From an uncultured Eubacteriales bacterium (lineage in GTDB: Bacteria; Bacillota; Clostridia; Oscillospirales; Oscillospiraceae), in assembly GCA_902477055.1 (NCBI GenBank), contig CABSFY010000066.1, positions 1 to 13,167 of the forward strand: a stretch of DNA of 13,167 nucleotides, written 5' to 3'. Shown one piece after another: positions 1 through 6,060 of the stretch; positions within the stretch are counted from its first letter, which is position 1; each line of letters starts with the position of its first letter. The position numbers were made by a program, and so were the translations under genes. The notes under the pieces were generated by a model. That model ran no database searches, was not told the DNA's origin, and saw only the letters and a program-made list of their open reading frames with translations.

Positions 1-53
1 TTCTATAGCTAAGGGGTCAGGCTCTTTGCCTGACCCCAACATTTATTATAGAA
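1..53. repeat. Nested inverted repeat at window start
   Basis: A perfect 10-bp stem (13-22 with 28-37, arms ggggtcaggc/gcctgacccc) has a 5-nt loop. It is flanked by a second perfect 7-bp inverted pair, ttctata at 1-7 and tatagaa at 47-53. No long T run follows the hairpin on either strand, so a simple intrinsic terminator is not the best reading. The outer arms resemble the ends of a small palindromic element. It may extend left of the window. Confidence 0.55.
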
Positions 54-60
54 CCAGAAT

Positions 61-102
61 AACAAAATAGCGAGGAATCCGAGGATTCCTCGCTATTTTG
101 TT
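61..102 (-). terminator. Terminator of the NlpC/P60 gene
   Basis: An 18-bp perfect inverted repeat (61-78 with 85-102) has a 6-nt loop and starts 4 nt after the stop codon of the minus-strand gene ending at 107. On the minus strand the 3' arm ends in attttgtt, giving a U-rich tail inside and after the stem. The A-rich opposite arm means it could also work for plus-strand transcripts entering from the left. Confidence 0.8.
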
Positions 103-106
103 GTGC

Positions 107-1012
107 TCAGCCGGTGATGCGGTGGGCGCAAAGGTAGCGGCTGGCGTAGTAGGATTCGGAAAGGCTGCTGACGACCACACCGGTGGCGGAATTCTGCGCA
201 TGGACGAACTGACCGTCGCCTATGTACATTCCCACGTGGGTCGCCGTGTTGCCATAGCCGAAGTAGACGATATCGCCGGGCTGCATTTCGTCGTAGCCGA
301 CCGAAACGCCGTCGTTGAGCTGCGCCGTCGCCGTGCGGTTGATGGTATAGCCGAACTGCGCGAAAACGTACTGCATAAAGCCCGAGCAGTCAAAGCCGGA
401 GGGCGAGCTGCCGCCGTAGATATACGGATACCCGACAAACTGCTTGGCGTAGTCCGTGAGCTGCTGGCCGGTTGTGCGGCCGAAGTCCGCCGTGCCGGTG
501 CTGCCGAAGTTACCGTACGGCTTTTCCGTCAGGGCGACAAGGTCGCTGCGCAGATAGCCGACGAAGGAATTGCAGCGGACCTTGTACCAGCCGCAGTTGA
601 AGCCGAAAATCGAAACCGTTTCGCCCGCGGCAAGCTGCGCCAGTGCGGTCGTCGCCGTCGAGGGGCCGGAGCGGAGATTGACGAGCGAGGCATCGACCGA
701 GCCGACGCCCAGCTCCACGTTTTCCTTTTCCTTGACGTTCAGATAGTCGGCGTACATATAGCCGGATTGCAGATTGTAGTTGACGCGGAACCAGTCGCCG
801 ACGCGGGCAATGATGACCACGGTATCGCCGCGATGGGCGGTCGCGAGGATCCGGGACGAAGTGTTTGCCTCAGACCGCAGGCGCAGCCCGCCGTTTGCGG
901 TGACGATGCCGACGGCTGTTTTCAGCTCCGCCGCCGAGGAGAACAGGGCGAGAGAGCACAGCAGGGATACCAAAAGGACGGCGCAGACTGCGCCGCGGAG
1001 AAACCGTTTCAT
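107..1012 (-). CDS. Secreted SH3-SH3-NlpC/P60 cell-wall endopeptidase
   Basis: This is a 301-aa exported peptidoglycan hydrolase candidate; the family cleaves stem-peptide bonds, often between D-gamma-Glu and diamino acid. Residues 1-28 form a signal peptide (MKRFLR, hydrophobic core, then SSAAE). Two bacterial SH3-type wall-binding repeats follow at about 34-93 and 103-160; both carry an LRSG/LRSE turn (LRLRSEAN, VNLRSGPS). The NlpC/P60 domain fills about 184-301. The catalytic Cys is C209 in FDCSGF, the His is H259 in THVGMY, and H271 in FVHAQ is the likely third polar residue, so the enzyme looks intact. The ATG at 1010-1012 is preceded by a gggagg ribosome site (1018-1023 on the plus strand). 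It lies 18 nt after the 96-aa gene and shares its promoter. The exact bond cleaved cannot be read from sequence. Confidence 0.93.
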   Translation of the reverse strand: MKRFLRGAVCAVLLVSLLCSLALFSSAAELKTAVGIVTANGGLRLRSEANTSSRILATAHRGDTVVIIARVGDWFRVNYNLQSGYMYADYLNVKEKENVELGVGSVDASLVNLRSGPSTATTALAQLAAGETVSIFGFNCGWYKVRCNSFVGYLRSDLVALTEKPYGNFGSTGTADFGRTTGQQLTDYAKQFVGYPYIYGGSSPSGFDCSGFMQYVFAQFGYTINRTATAQLNDGVSVGYDEMQPGDIVYFGYGNTATHVGMYIGDGQFVHAQNSATGVVVSSLSESYYASRYLCAHRITG

Positions 1013-1030
1013 AAAAACCTCCCGGGGAAA

Positions 1031-1321
1031 TTATTTTGCGTTCAATGCACGCTCCAGCCACACACAGCCAACATCCAATGCCGTGTAGAAGCCGTCTTTT
1101 TCGCTCTTTTTGACCACGCGGTCACGAGCCTTTGCGTTCGGATCCGTGCGCTGGAGTTGGACAGAAACCTTCGTTGCAAGGTCGAGGTCCGCCAGCTTTT
1201 TGGATTCGAGAATTTGCAGCATGACGATGTATTCGTCAGCCATCGAGCCGTAATAGACCAGATTGTCCTTCCGCATGAGGGGGTGACCCTTGTACGTCAG
1301 GACTTCATTTTTTTCGGACAT
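1031..1321 (-). CDS. Conserved-looking small protein of unknown function
   Basis: This 96-aa protein begins MSEKNEVLTYKGHPL; I do not recognise a named family. It is soluble with no signal peptide or membrane segment, and mixed alpha/beta in character. Features include a GHPLMRKDN turn, an aromatic VYYG, a hydrophobic stretch at about 31-39 (YIVMLQILE), a charged basic region at about 54-76 and a C-terminal hydrophobic DVGCVWLERAL. The start is the ATG at 1319-1321 because ggaggt lies 5 nt upstream; the open frame extending further upstream has no ribosome site and runs across the promoter. Gene and wall hydrolase are 18 nt apart with no terminator between them, so they form one operon. That suggests, but does not prove, a cell-envelope link. 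Confidence 0.8.
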   Translation of the reverse strand: MSEKNEVLTYKGHPLMRKDNLVYYGSMADEYIVMLQILESKKLADLDLATKVSVQLQRTDPNAKARDRVVKKSEKDGFYTALDVGCVWLERALNAK

Positions 1322-1349
1322 AGCTACCTCCAAAAGAAAATGTAACCGG

Positions 1350-1378
1350 ATTGTAACACAAATATACGATTTCGTCAA
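1350..1378 (-). promoter_or_regulatory. Sigma-A promoter for the 96-aa gene and NlpC/P60 operon
   Basis: Read on the minus strand the -35 is TTGACG (1373-1378) and the -10 is TACAAT (1350-1355), with an exact 17-nt spacer. It sits about 30 nt upstream of the start codon at 1321. Both hexamers are one mismatch from consensus. A repeated tgtaac word (1341-1346 and 1352-1357) overlaps the -10; its meaning is unknown. Confidence 0.75.
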
Positions 1379-1510
1379 CCTTTTAGAACTGGGATGGAAA
1401 AAGTTACAAAATCTTAACAAAGCTACAAGCGGTCCAGCGCGGGGGAAGATTGGATGTTGTTGGGAGATTTCGGAAACGGTTCATGGGAAGTGCGAAAATT
1501 GAGGGGACTG

Positions 1511-1544
1511 AAAAGGGGCCTTCGCCGAAACGAAAGCCCCATGC
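1511..1544 (-). terminator. Terminator of ireB
   Basis: The imperfect hairpin 1515-1524/1531-1540 has arms ggggc-c-ttcg and cgaa-a-gcccc with one mismatch and a 6-nt loop. On the minus strand it is followed by four T residues. It lies about 12 nt after the ireB stop codon. The T run is short, so efficiency may be moderate. Confidence 0.7.
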
Positions 1545-1551
1545 GATGCGC

Positions 1552-1797
1552 TTAATCGAACAGATAATGCCGCACCAGCTCTTGCAGCAGCTCGTCGCGA
1601 TCCAGCTTACAGATCAGGCTGCGGGCATTATTGTGATTGGTGATATACGTCGGGTCCTCGGAGAGAATGTAGCCGACGATCTGGTTGATGGGGTTATAGC
1701 CCTTCTCGGTCAGCGAGCGATAGACCTGCATCAAGGTCTGCTTCATCTCCTCGCTGCCCTCGGCGGGTACGGCGTACTTGATAGTGTTATGATCCAA
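1552..1797 (-). CDS. ireB: IreB-family regulatory phosphoprotein
   Basis: This is an 81-aa IreB/UPF0297 protein (YrzL in Bacillus). In enterococci IreB is a substrate of the PASTA kinase IreK and the phosphatase IreP and tunes cephalosporin and envelope-stress resistance. The family core is clear: VYRSLTEKGYNPINQIVGY, then SEDPTYIT, then NNARSLI and the C-terminal DRDELLQELVRHYL. I chose a TTG start at 1795-1797, because a perfect aaggaggt (1805-1812 on the plus strand) lies 7 nt upstream of it. The in-frame GTG at 1813-1815 has no ribosome site, and starting there would turn that site into coding sequence. One Thr (T5) sits in the short N-terminal tail, where the enterococcal protein carries its phosphorylated threonines; equivalence is inferred. 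It stands without the usual alaS/ruvX/yrzB neighbours. Confidence 0.93.
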   Translation of the reverse strand: MDHNTIKYAVPAEGSEEMKQTLMQVYRSLTEKGYNPINQIVGYILSEDPTYITNHNNARSLICKLDRDELLQELVRHYLFD

Positions 1798-1804
1798 AAC
1801 GACT

Positions 1805-1812
1805 ACCTCCTT
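1805..1812 (-). promoter_or_regulatory. Ribosome binding site that decides the TTG start of ireB
   Basis: The plus-strand acctcctt reads aaggaggt on the minus strand, a perfect anti-16S match 7 nt before the TTG at 1795-1797. This spacing is ideal and makes the TTG a better start than the upstream in-frame GTG. Confidence 0.75.
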
Positions 1813-1826
1813 CACGATTTTTCTAT

Positions 1827-1855
1827 ATCATATACTAAATTCCCGTGATTGTAAA
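1827..1855 (-). promoter_or_regulatory. Sigma-A promoter for ireB
   Basis: On the minus strand the -35 is TTTACA (1850-1855) and the -10 is TATGAT (1827-1832), with a 17-nt spacer. It starts only about 40 nt after the pheT stop codon, and I see no terminator between them. ireB therefore probably has its own transcript plus read-through from pheST. Confidence 0.75.
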
Positions 1856-1895
1856 GAAAAAACCGTGAACATTTTGGTAACAAATTGAAATTTCG

Positions 1896-4283
1896 TCAGC
1901 GGAGCTTCGCACCGTGCGCGGTTTCCAGTGCGGTCAGAACAGCGCTGACGGCACCGTCGGAGTCGCTGTCGGTCAGGGTGCGGTCGTCGGCGCGGAGGGT
2001 GAGGGAGAAGGCGACGCTCTTTTTGCCGTCGTCGATGCCCTTGCCGCGATAAATGTCAAATAGACGCACGTCGCGCAGCAGCTTGCCGCCCGCCTTGCGG
2101 ATGCAGTCCGTCAGTGCGCCGACGGTGACGGCCTCGTCGCAGACTACGGCGATGTCGCGGGAAACGGCGGGATACTTCGGCAGGGGGTGATAGGTCTTTT
2201 CGGGCTGCACGAGCTTCGTCAGCGCGGTGAAATCCAGCTCGGCGGCGTAAATTTCCGCGTCGATGCCGTAATTCCGCGCGACCAGTGGGTGCACCTGACC
2301 GAGCAGACCGATCTGCACACCGTCCACGGTGAGGGCGGCGCAGCGGCCGGGGTGATAGCTGGGATTATCGCGGACGGCGGTGTATTCGCCGGAGCTGATA
2401 TTCATGGCCTTGAGAATCGCTTCAAGCTCGCCCTTGAGCGTGAAGAAATCCTCACCCTCGCCGTAGGTGCCGAGGACCAGATGCTTCGGCTCGTCCGGCA
2501 GCGTCTGCCCCTCAACAGGGAGATAGACCTTCGCCAGCTCGTAGAGCTTGCAGGCGGCGTTGTGATAGGCGTTGTTCCGCGCCAGAATCGCCAGCATCGA
2601 CGGCAGCGCGACGGTGCGCATGACGGAGGCATCCTCACCAAGAGCGTTCTGGATGCGCAGCGGCTTACGCAGCGGGGAGTCCGCCGGCAGGCGGATGAGA
2701 TCAAACGACGACGGGGAGACGAAGGAATACGTCAGAATCTCGCTGTAGCCGAGGCTGCGGCAGAGGCTGCCAACGCGGTTTTCCAGCACCATCGTACCGG
2801 TATAGCCGCCCTCGAGCGCAACCCCCTTGAAGATCGTCGTGGGGATTTCGTTGTAGCCGTACAGACGGCCGACCTCCTCGGCGATGTCTGCGGTCTGTAC
2901 AAGGTCGGGCCGCCAGGAGGGAACGTGGATCGTCCTGCCCTCGACGGGAATCTCCAAACGGCGCAGGTACTCGACCATGTCGGCCTCAGAAATGTCTGTG
3001 CCGAGCAGGGCATTGATGCGCTCCGGCTCCAGCGTCAGCGTGCGCGGCTGAGGAACATAGTTCAGCACGTCGATCATGCCGTCCATGACCTCGCCCGCGC
3101 CGAGCAGCTCGACCAGCTCGCAGGCCCGGTTGACGGCGGGAACGGTGAGCAGCGGGTCGATGTTCTTCTCAAACTTGCCGGAGGCCTCCGTGCGCATACC
3201 GAGCGCCAGCGCGGTCTGCCGGATGGAGGTGCCGTTGAAGTTTGCGGACTCGAAAACGACATCCACGGTGTCGGCGACGATCTCGCTGTTCTCGCCGCCC
3301 ATGATGCCGGCAAGGCCGATGGGCTTCTCGCCGTCGGCGATGACGAGCATTCCGGGAGCGAGCTTACGCACGGTACCGTCGAGGGTGGTCAGCGTTTCGC
3401 CCTCCTCGCTGCGGCGGACGACGATTTTGCCGGAGCCGACGTAGCGATAGTCGAACGCGTGCATCGGCTGGCCGTATTCGAGCATGACGTAGTTCGTGAT
3501 GTCAACGATATTGTTGATGGGGCGCACACCGTTGGCGCGCAGCCGCTGGCGCAGCCACTTCGGCGACGGCGCAATCTTCACATTGCGGACCATCCGCGCG
3601 GTGTAGCGGCTGCAAAGGTCCTCGGCGGGAACGTCCACGTCGAGCAGCTCCGTCAGCTCGCCCGGTGCGCCGCCCTTGACGACCGGCTCGTGATGGCGCA
3701 TCGGCTTGTCAAAGGCCGCCGCAGCCTCGCGCGCCAGACCGATGATGGAATAGCAGTCCGGGCGGTTGTTGGTGATCTCAAAATCGACAACGGTGTCGTT
3801 GTTGCCAATGACGGCATTGATGTCGTCGCCGGGCTTGCAGTCCTCCTGCAAAATCCAGATGCCGTCCTCAATGGCGTAGGGGAAGTCATTGCGCGTCAGG
3901 CTCAGCTCCTTGAGCGAGCAGAGCATCCCGTTCGACGCAACGCCGCGCAGCTTGCCCTTCGTGATATGCACGCCGCCGGGAAGGTAGGAGTTGTGCAGCG
4001 CGGCGGGGACAAGGTCGCCCTCGTGGACGTTCTGCGCACCGGTGACGATCTGCACCGGCTCGCCTGCGCCGACATCGATCTGGCAGACCCACATATGGTC
4101 GGAGTTTTCGTGCCGGACGATGGAAAGCACCCGCCCGACGACGACGTTGCGAATCTCGGCATCGAGCCGTTCGTAGGTTTCGACCTTCTGACCGGCGACG
4201 GTCAGGGTTTCGACAAATTCCTTATCGGAGATGTTGGAAAGATCAACAAAGTCCTCATTGAGCCAATTTCTGTTCAGTTTCAT
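1896..4283 (-). CDS. pheT: Phenylalanyl-tRNA synthetase beta subunit
   Basis: The 795-aa beta chain of the alpha2beta2 enzyme charges tRNA-Phe in the cytoplasm; length is typical for bacteria. In order: N-terminal segment; EMAP/OB-type tRNA-binding domain at about 42-152 (VVVGRVLSIVRHENSD, then GAQNV and SNGML); B3/B4 editing domain at about 212-385, including the family GIMGGENSEI block at 326-335; B5 domain at about 411-482 (EEVGRLYGYNEIP); catalytic-like core at about 490-690; ferredoxin-fold anticodon-binding domain at about 702-795 starting PKYPAVSRDIAVV. The ATG at 4281-4283 follows aaggaggtg that overlaps the pheS stop codon, giving a 12-nt gap and tight coupling. No truncation or frameshift is visible. 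Confidence 0.97.
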   Translation of the reverse strand: MKLNRNWLNEDFVDLSNISDKEFVETLTVAGQKVETYERLDAEIRNVVVGRVLSIVRHENSDHMWVCQIDVGAGEPVQIVTGAQNVHEGDLVPAALHNSYLPGGVHITKGKLRGVASNGMLCSLKELSLTRNDFPYAIEDGIWILQEDCKPGDDINAVIGNNDTVVDFEITNNRPDCYSIIGLAREAAAAFDKPMRHHEPVVKGGAPGELTELLDVDVPAEDLCSRYTARMVRNVKIAPSPKWLRQRLRANGVRPINNIVDITNYVMLEYGQPMHAFDYRYVGSGKIVVRRSEEGETLTTLDGTVRKLAPGMLVIADGEKPIGLAGIMGGENSEIVADTVDVVFESANFNGTSIRQTALALGMRTEASGKFEKNIDPLLTVPAVNRACELVELLGAGEVMDGMIDVLNYVPQPRTLTLEPERINALLGTDISEADMVEYLRRLEIPVEGRTIHVPSWRPDLVQTADIAEEVGRLYGYNEIPTTIFKGVALEGGYTGTMVLENRVGSLCRSLGYSEILTYSFVSPSSFDLIRLPADSPLRKPLRIQNALGEDASVMRTVALPSMLAILARNNAYHNAACKLYELAKVYLPVEGQTLPDEPKHLVLGTYGEGEDFFTLKGELEAILKAMNISSGEYTAVRDNPSYHPGRCAALTVDGVQIGLLGQVHPLVARNYGIDAEIYAAELDFTALTKLVQPEKTYHPLPKYPAVSRDIAVVCDEAVTVGALTDCIRKAGGKLLRDVRLFDIYRGKGIDDGKKSVAFSLTLRADDRTLTDSDSDGAVSAVLTALETAHGAKLR

Positions 4284-4295
4284 TGCTGCACCTCC

Positions 4296-5342
4296 TTAAA
4301 ACTGCGAAAGGAACCGAATGTCGTTATCGAAGATGAGCCGCAGGTCGTTAATCCGCAGGCGGCCCATCGCCATGCGCTCCAGACCGATGCCAAAGGCAAA
4401 GCCGGAGTACTTCTTGCTGTCAATGCCGCAGCCCTCGAGCACCTTCGGATGCACCATACCCGCGCCGAGCAGCTCGATCCAGCCCTCGCCGTGGCAGGTG
4501 GAGCAGACTTGTCCGTTTGTTTCGCCCGTGCCGTGGCACTTGAAGCACTGCATATCGACCTCGCAGCTCGGCTCGGTGAACGGGAAGTGGTGCGGGCGGA
4601 AGCGGACGACGGCGTCCTCGCCGTAGAGCCGCTTGATGAGCGTTTCGAGCGCACCCTTGAGGTCGCCCATCGTGATGCCCTCGTCAACGACCAGCCCCTC
4701 GATCTGGTGGAACATGGGCGAGTGCGTTGCGTCGGCCTCGTCCTTGCGGAACACGCGGCCGGGAGCAAGAATGCGGATGGGCGGCTGCTGCTTTTCCATG
4801 ACGCGGATCTGAATCGGACTGGTCTGCGTCCGCAGCAGAACGGAATCGTCGTCGTCAAAGTAGAACGTGTCCGAGCGGTCGCGGGAGGGGTGGCCCTCCT
4901 CGATATTCAGGCGGGTAAAGTTGTAGCTGGCCTCCTCGACCTCCGGGCCGTCCACAATCTGGTAGCCCATACCGATGAAGATTTCCTTGACCTCCTGCAG
5001 CACCTTGTTCATCGGGTGCTGGTGGCCCATTTCAATGGTCTTGCCGGGGATGGTCACGTCGAGCGCTTCCTCGGCCAGCTTGCGCTCCAGCGCGGCGGCT
5101 TGCAGCTCGGCCTTGCGCTCGTCGAGCTTTTCCTCCAGCGCGGCGCGGACGGAGTTGGCAATCTGGCCCATGACCGGGCGCTCCTCGGCGCTGAGCTTGC
5201 CCATCTGCTTCAAGACGGCGGTCAGCTCGCCCTTCTTGCCCAGAACGCGTACGCGGACCGCGTCGAGCGACACGGCGTCAAGGGCGTTATGAATGTCCGC
5301 CAGCGCCTGCGTTTTGATTTGTTCGAGTTGTTCTCTCATCAT
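4296..5342 (-). CDS. pheS: Phenylalanyl-tRNA synthetase alpha subunit
   Basis: The 348-aa catalytic alpha chain activates Phe with ATP and transfers it to tRNA-Phe together with PheT. An N-terminal coiled coil (about 1-90) is followed by the class II core: GHQHPMNKV (106-114), GMGYQIVDGPEVE (124-136), motif 2 region RVFRKDEADATHSPMFHQIEG (196-216) and motif 3 GFAFGIGLERMAM (314-326). A Cys pair CFKC (266-269) and CSTC (280-283) forms a zinc-ribbon-like loop before GWIELLGAGMVHP; Bacillus PheS has a similar loop, so this is not a novelty. Two ATGs lie in tandem at 5337-5342; aaggaga lies 4 nt before the first and fits either. The gene is governed by the T-box leader upstream. Confidence 0.97.
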   Translation of the reverse strand: MMREQLEQIKTQALADIHNALDAVSLDAVRVRVLGKKGELTAVLKQMGKLSAEERPVMGQIANSVRAALEEKLDERKAELQAAALERKLAEEALDVTIPGKTIEMGHQHPMNKVLQEVKEIFIGMGYQIVDGPEVEEASYNFTRLNIEEGHPSRDRSDTFYFDDDDSVLLRTQTSPIQIRVMEKQQPPIRILAPGRVFRKDEADATHSPMFHQIEGLVVDEGITMGDLKGALETLIKRLYGEDAVVRFRPHHFPFTEPSCEVDMQCFKCHGTGETNGQVCSTCHGEGWIELLGAGMVHPKVLEGCGIDSKKYSGFAFGIGLERMAMGRLRINDLRLIFDNDIRFLSQF

Positions 5343-5641
5343 CAGTTCTCCTTTTATAGAGTTAAATACAAAAATAAAAGCCCTCCGTCCGATAGGGGAC
5401 GAAAGACTCTCACCGATGCAGCCGCACCGGCACCTTCCGCGGTACCACCCGCAATTCGCAGCAAACGCTGCACGCTCAAAGCCGTTAACGGAGCGACCCG
5501 CCCAAGCCTACTTACTTCTGCGTTCAGCCGGAGGCTCGCGGGGGAAGGCCGCACCTCCCGCGGCAGACGCTCGCAGCAGCCGCGTCCTCTCTGAAAACCG
5601 CACCGGAAGGCCGACAACCCGGTCATCGCCTTTGCCAATAT
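5343..5641 (-). promoter_or_regulatory. T-box leader of pheST
   Basis: A leader of about 300 nt lies between the promoter and pheS. The T-box signature reads gggtggtaccgcg on the minus strand (5438-5450 on the plus strand) and is followed by a terminator hairpin. An AGAGAG element typical of Stem I is at 5587-5592. The region between is very GC-rich and forms strong stems. A TTC (Phe) triplet at 5544-5546, in a CCTTCCCC context before a CGCGAGC block, is a candidate specifier codon, but I cannot fold Stem I well enough to be sure. T-boxes read uncharged tRNA: binding stabilises the antiterminator and allows transcription. The tRNA-Phe specificity is inferred mainly from the gene controlled. 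Confidence 0.9.
5370..5408 (-). terminator. T-box regulated terminator
   Basis: A 12-bp stem (5397-5408 with 5379-5390, three of the pairs G-U) has a 6-nt loop. On the minus strand it is followed by tttattttt (5370-5378). It ends about 28 nt before the pheS start codon. This is the terminator alternative to the T-box antiterminator. Confidence 0.88.
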
Positions 5642-5648
5642 CAAAGGC

Positions 5649-5677
5649 ATTTTATCATATCTTTTCCCCAGTTGCAA
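5649..5677 (-). promoter_or_regulatory. Sigma-A promoter for the pheST T-box transcript
   Basis: On the minus strand the -35 is TTGCAA (5672-5677) and the -10 is TAAAAT (5649-5654), spacer 17 nt. Predicted transcription start is near 5641. It lies back to back with the rightward promoter at 5685-5713. Confidence 0.65.
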
Positions 5678-5684
5678 GCGGTTG

Positions 5685-5713
5685 TTGACTATTTTTTTCG
5701 GAAACGCTATAAT
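5685..5713 (+). promoter_or_regulatory. Sigma-A promoter for the nnrD-alr unit
   Basis: TTGACT (5685-5690) is followed after exactly 17 nt by a perfect TATAAT (5708-5713). This is the best promoter on the plus strand here. Transcription would begin near 5720, giving an untranslated leader of about 340 nt before nnrD. Confidence 0.8.
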
Positions 5714-5744
5714 AATGTATAGAAATTAAGGCATTTCAGTTTCT

Positions 5745-5807
5745 TGCGTAGGGGCCGATGCCCACATCGGCCCGCGTGCAGGCACCATCGTTCCTGCGCC
5801 CTACGCA
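5745..5807. repeat. Three-way-junction palindromic element
   Basis: An outer perfect 9-bp stem (5745-5753 with 5799-5807, tgcgtaggg/ccctacgca) encloses an inner perfect 9-bp hairpin (5752-5760 with 5765-5773, loop ccca; it overlaps the outer arm by 2 nt) and a weaker 5-bp hairpin (5778-5782 with 5793-5797). The layout suggests a compact structured repeat of the intergenic type common in gut Oscillospirales; the family assignment is from memory, not from comparison. Confidence 0.6.
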
Positions 5808-5827
5808 GAATTGGGAACTTGCTCCGT

Positions 5828-5898
5828 GTAGGGGGCGGCGTCCTCGACGCCCCGTGTTGGCACGTTTCGATTTTGCTGCATAGCATATCGAAACGTGC
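5828..5898. repeat. Two-hairpin repeat element
   Basis: A 6-bp hairpin ggcgtc/gacgcc (5837-5842 with 5846-5851) is followed by a perfect 12-bp inverted repeat, gcacgtttcgat/atcgaaacgtgc (5860-5871 with 5887-5898). The 15-nt loop of the latter holds a further tgct/agca pair. No T run follows, so it is not a classical terminator. The gtaggggg start echoes the start of the element at 5745, suggesting a related unit. Confidence 0.55.
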
Positions 5899-5913
5899 GC
5901 TGCGGCGCGGTCA

Positions 5914-5987
5914 CCTCGCGGCTCTGACATGCCACCGGCATGTCATTCACTACCGCGAGGCCGCTTCGCTACCCTCAAAGAGGGAGC
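5914..5987. repeat. Nested palindromic repeat before nnrD
   Basis: Outer arms cctcgcgg/ccgcgagg (5914-5921 with 5953-5960) enclose a perfect 8-bp hairpin gacatgcc/ggcatgtc (5926-5933 with 5937-5944, loop acc). Just after lies a short hairpin, ccctc-aaa-gaggg (5972-5984), extended by gct/agc around one bulged A. The ccctcaaagagggagcc core resembles a dispersed intergenic repeat I recall from Faecalibacterium-like genomes; this needs a genome-wide count. Confidence 0.55.
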
Positions 5988-6060
5988 CAAGGCGCTGCGG
6001 TGCGGGAGAAGGATGCAGCATCGCTATGACAAACTCGGAATTCTAAAAGGAGGCGGGACG

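Noticed and set aside
98..1345. A 415-codon plus-strand frame over the NlpC/P60 region
   Set aside because: Antisense shadow. The minus strand has signal peptide, SH3 and NlpC/P60 motifs, a ribosome site, promoter and terminator.
4504..4555. Zinc-ribbon-like Cys insertion in PheS as a possible novelty
   Set aside because: A similar CxxC...CxxC loop occurs in other Firmicute PheS proteins, including Bacillus as I recall, so it is ordinary.
2187..5594. A 1135-codon open frame antisense to pheS and pheT
   Set aside because: It mirrors pheST in a GC-rich genome where stop codons are rare on the opposite strand. It is Val/Asp/His-rich and low in recognisable motifs, and runs through the T-box leader.
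5745..5987. CRISPR array or tRNA-like gene
   Set aside because: The units differ from each other, are not regularly spaced with unique spacers, and no cloverleaf with anticodon and T-loop consensus is seen.
5929..6060. Upstream extension of nnrD
   Set aside because: It crosses palindromic repeats, lacks a ribosome site and is not family-like; the ATG at 6061 has aaggagg.
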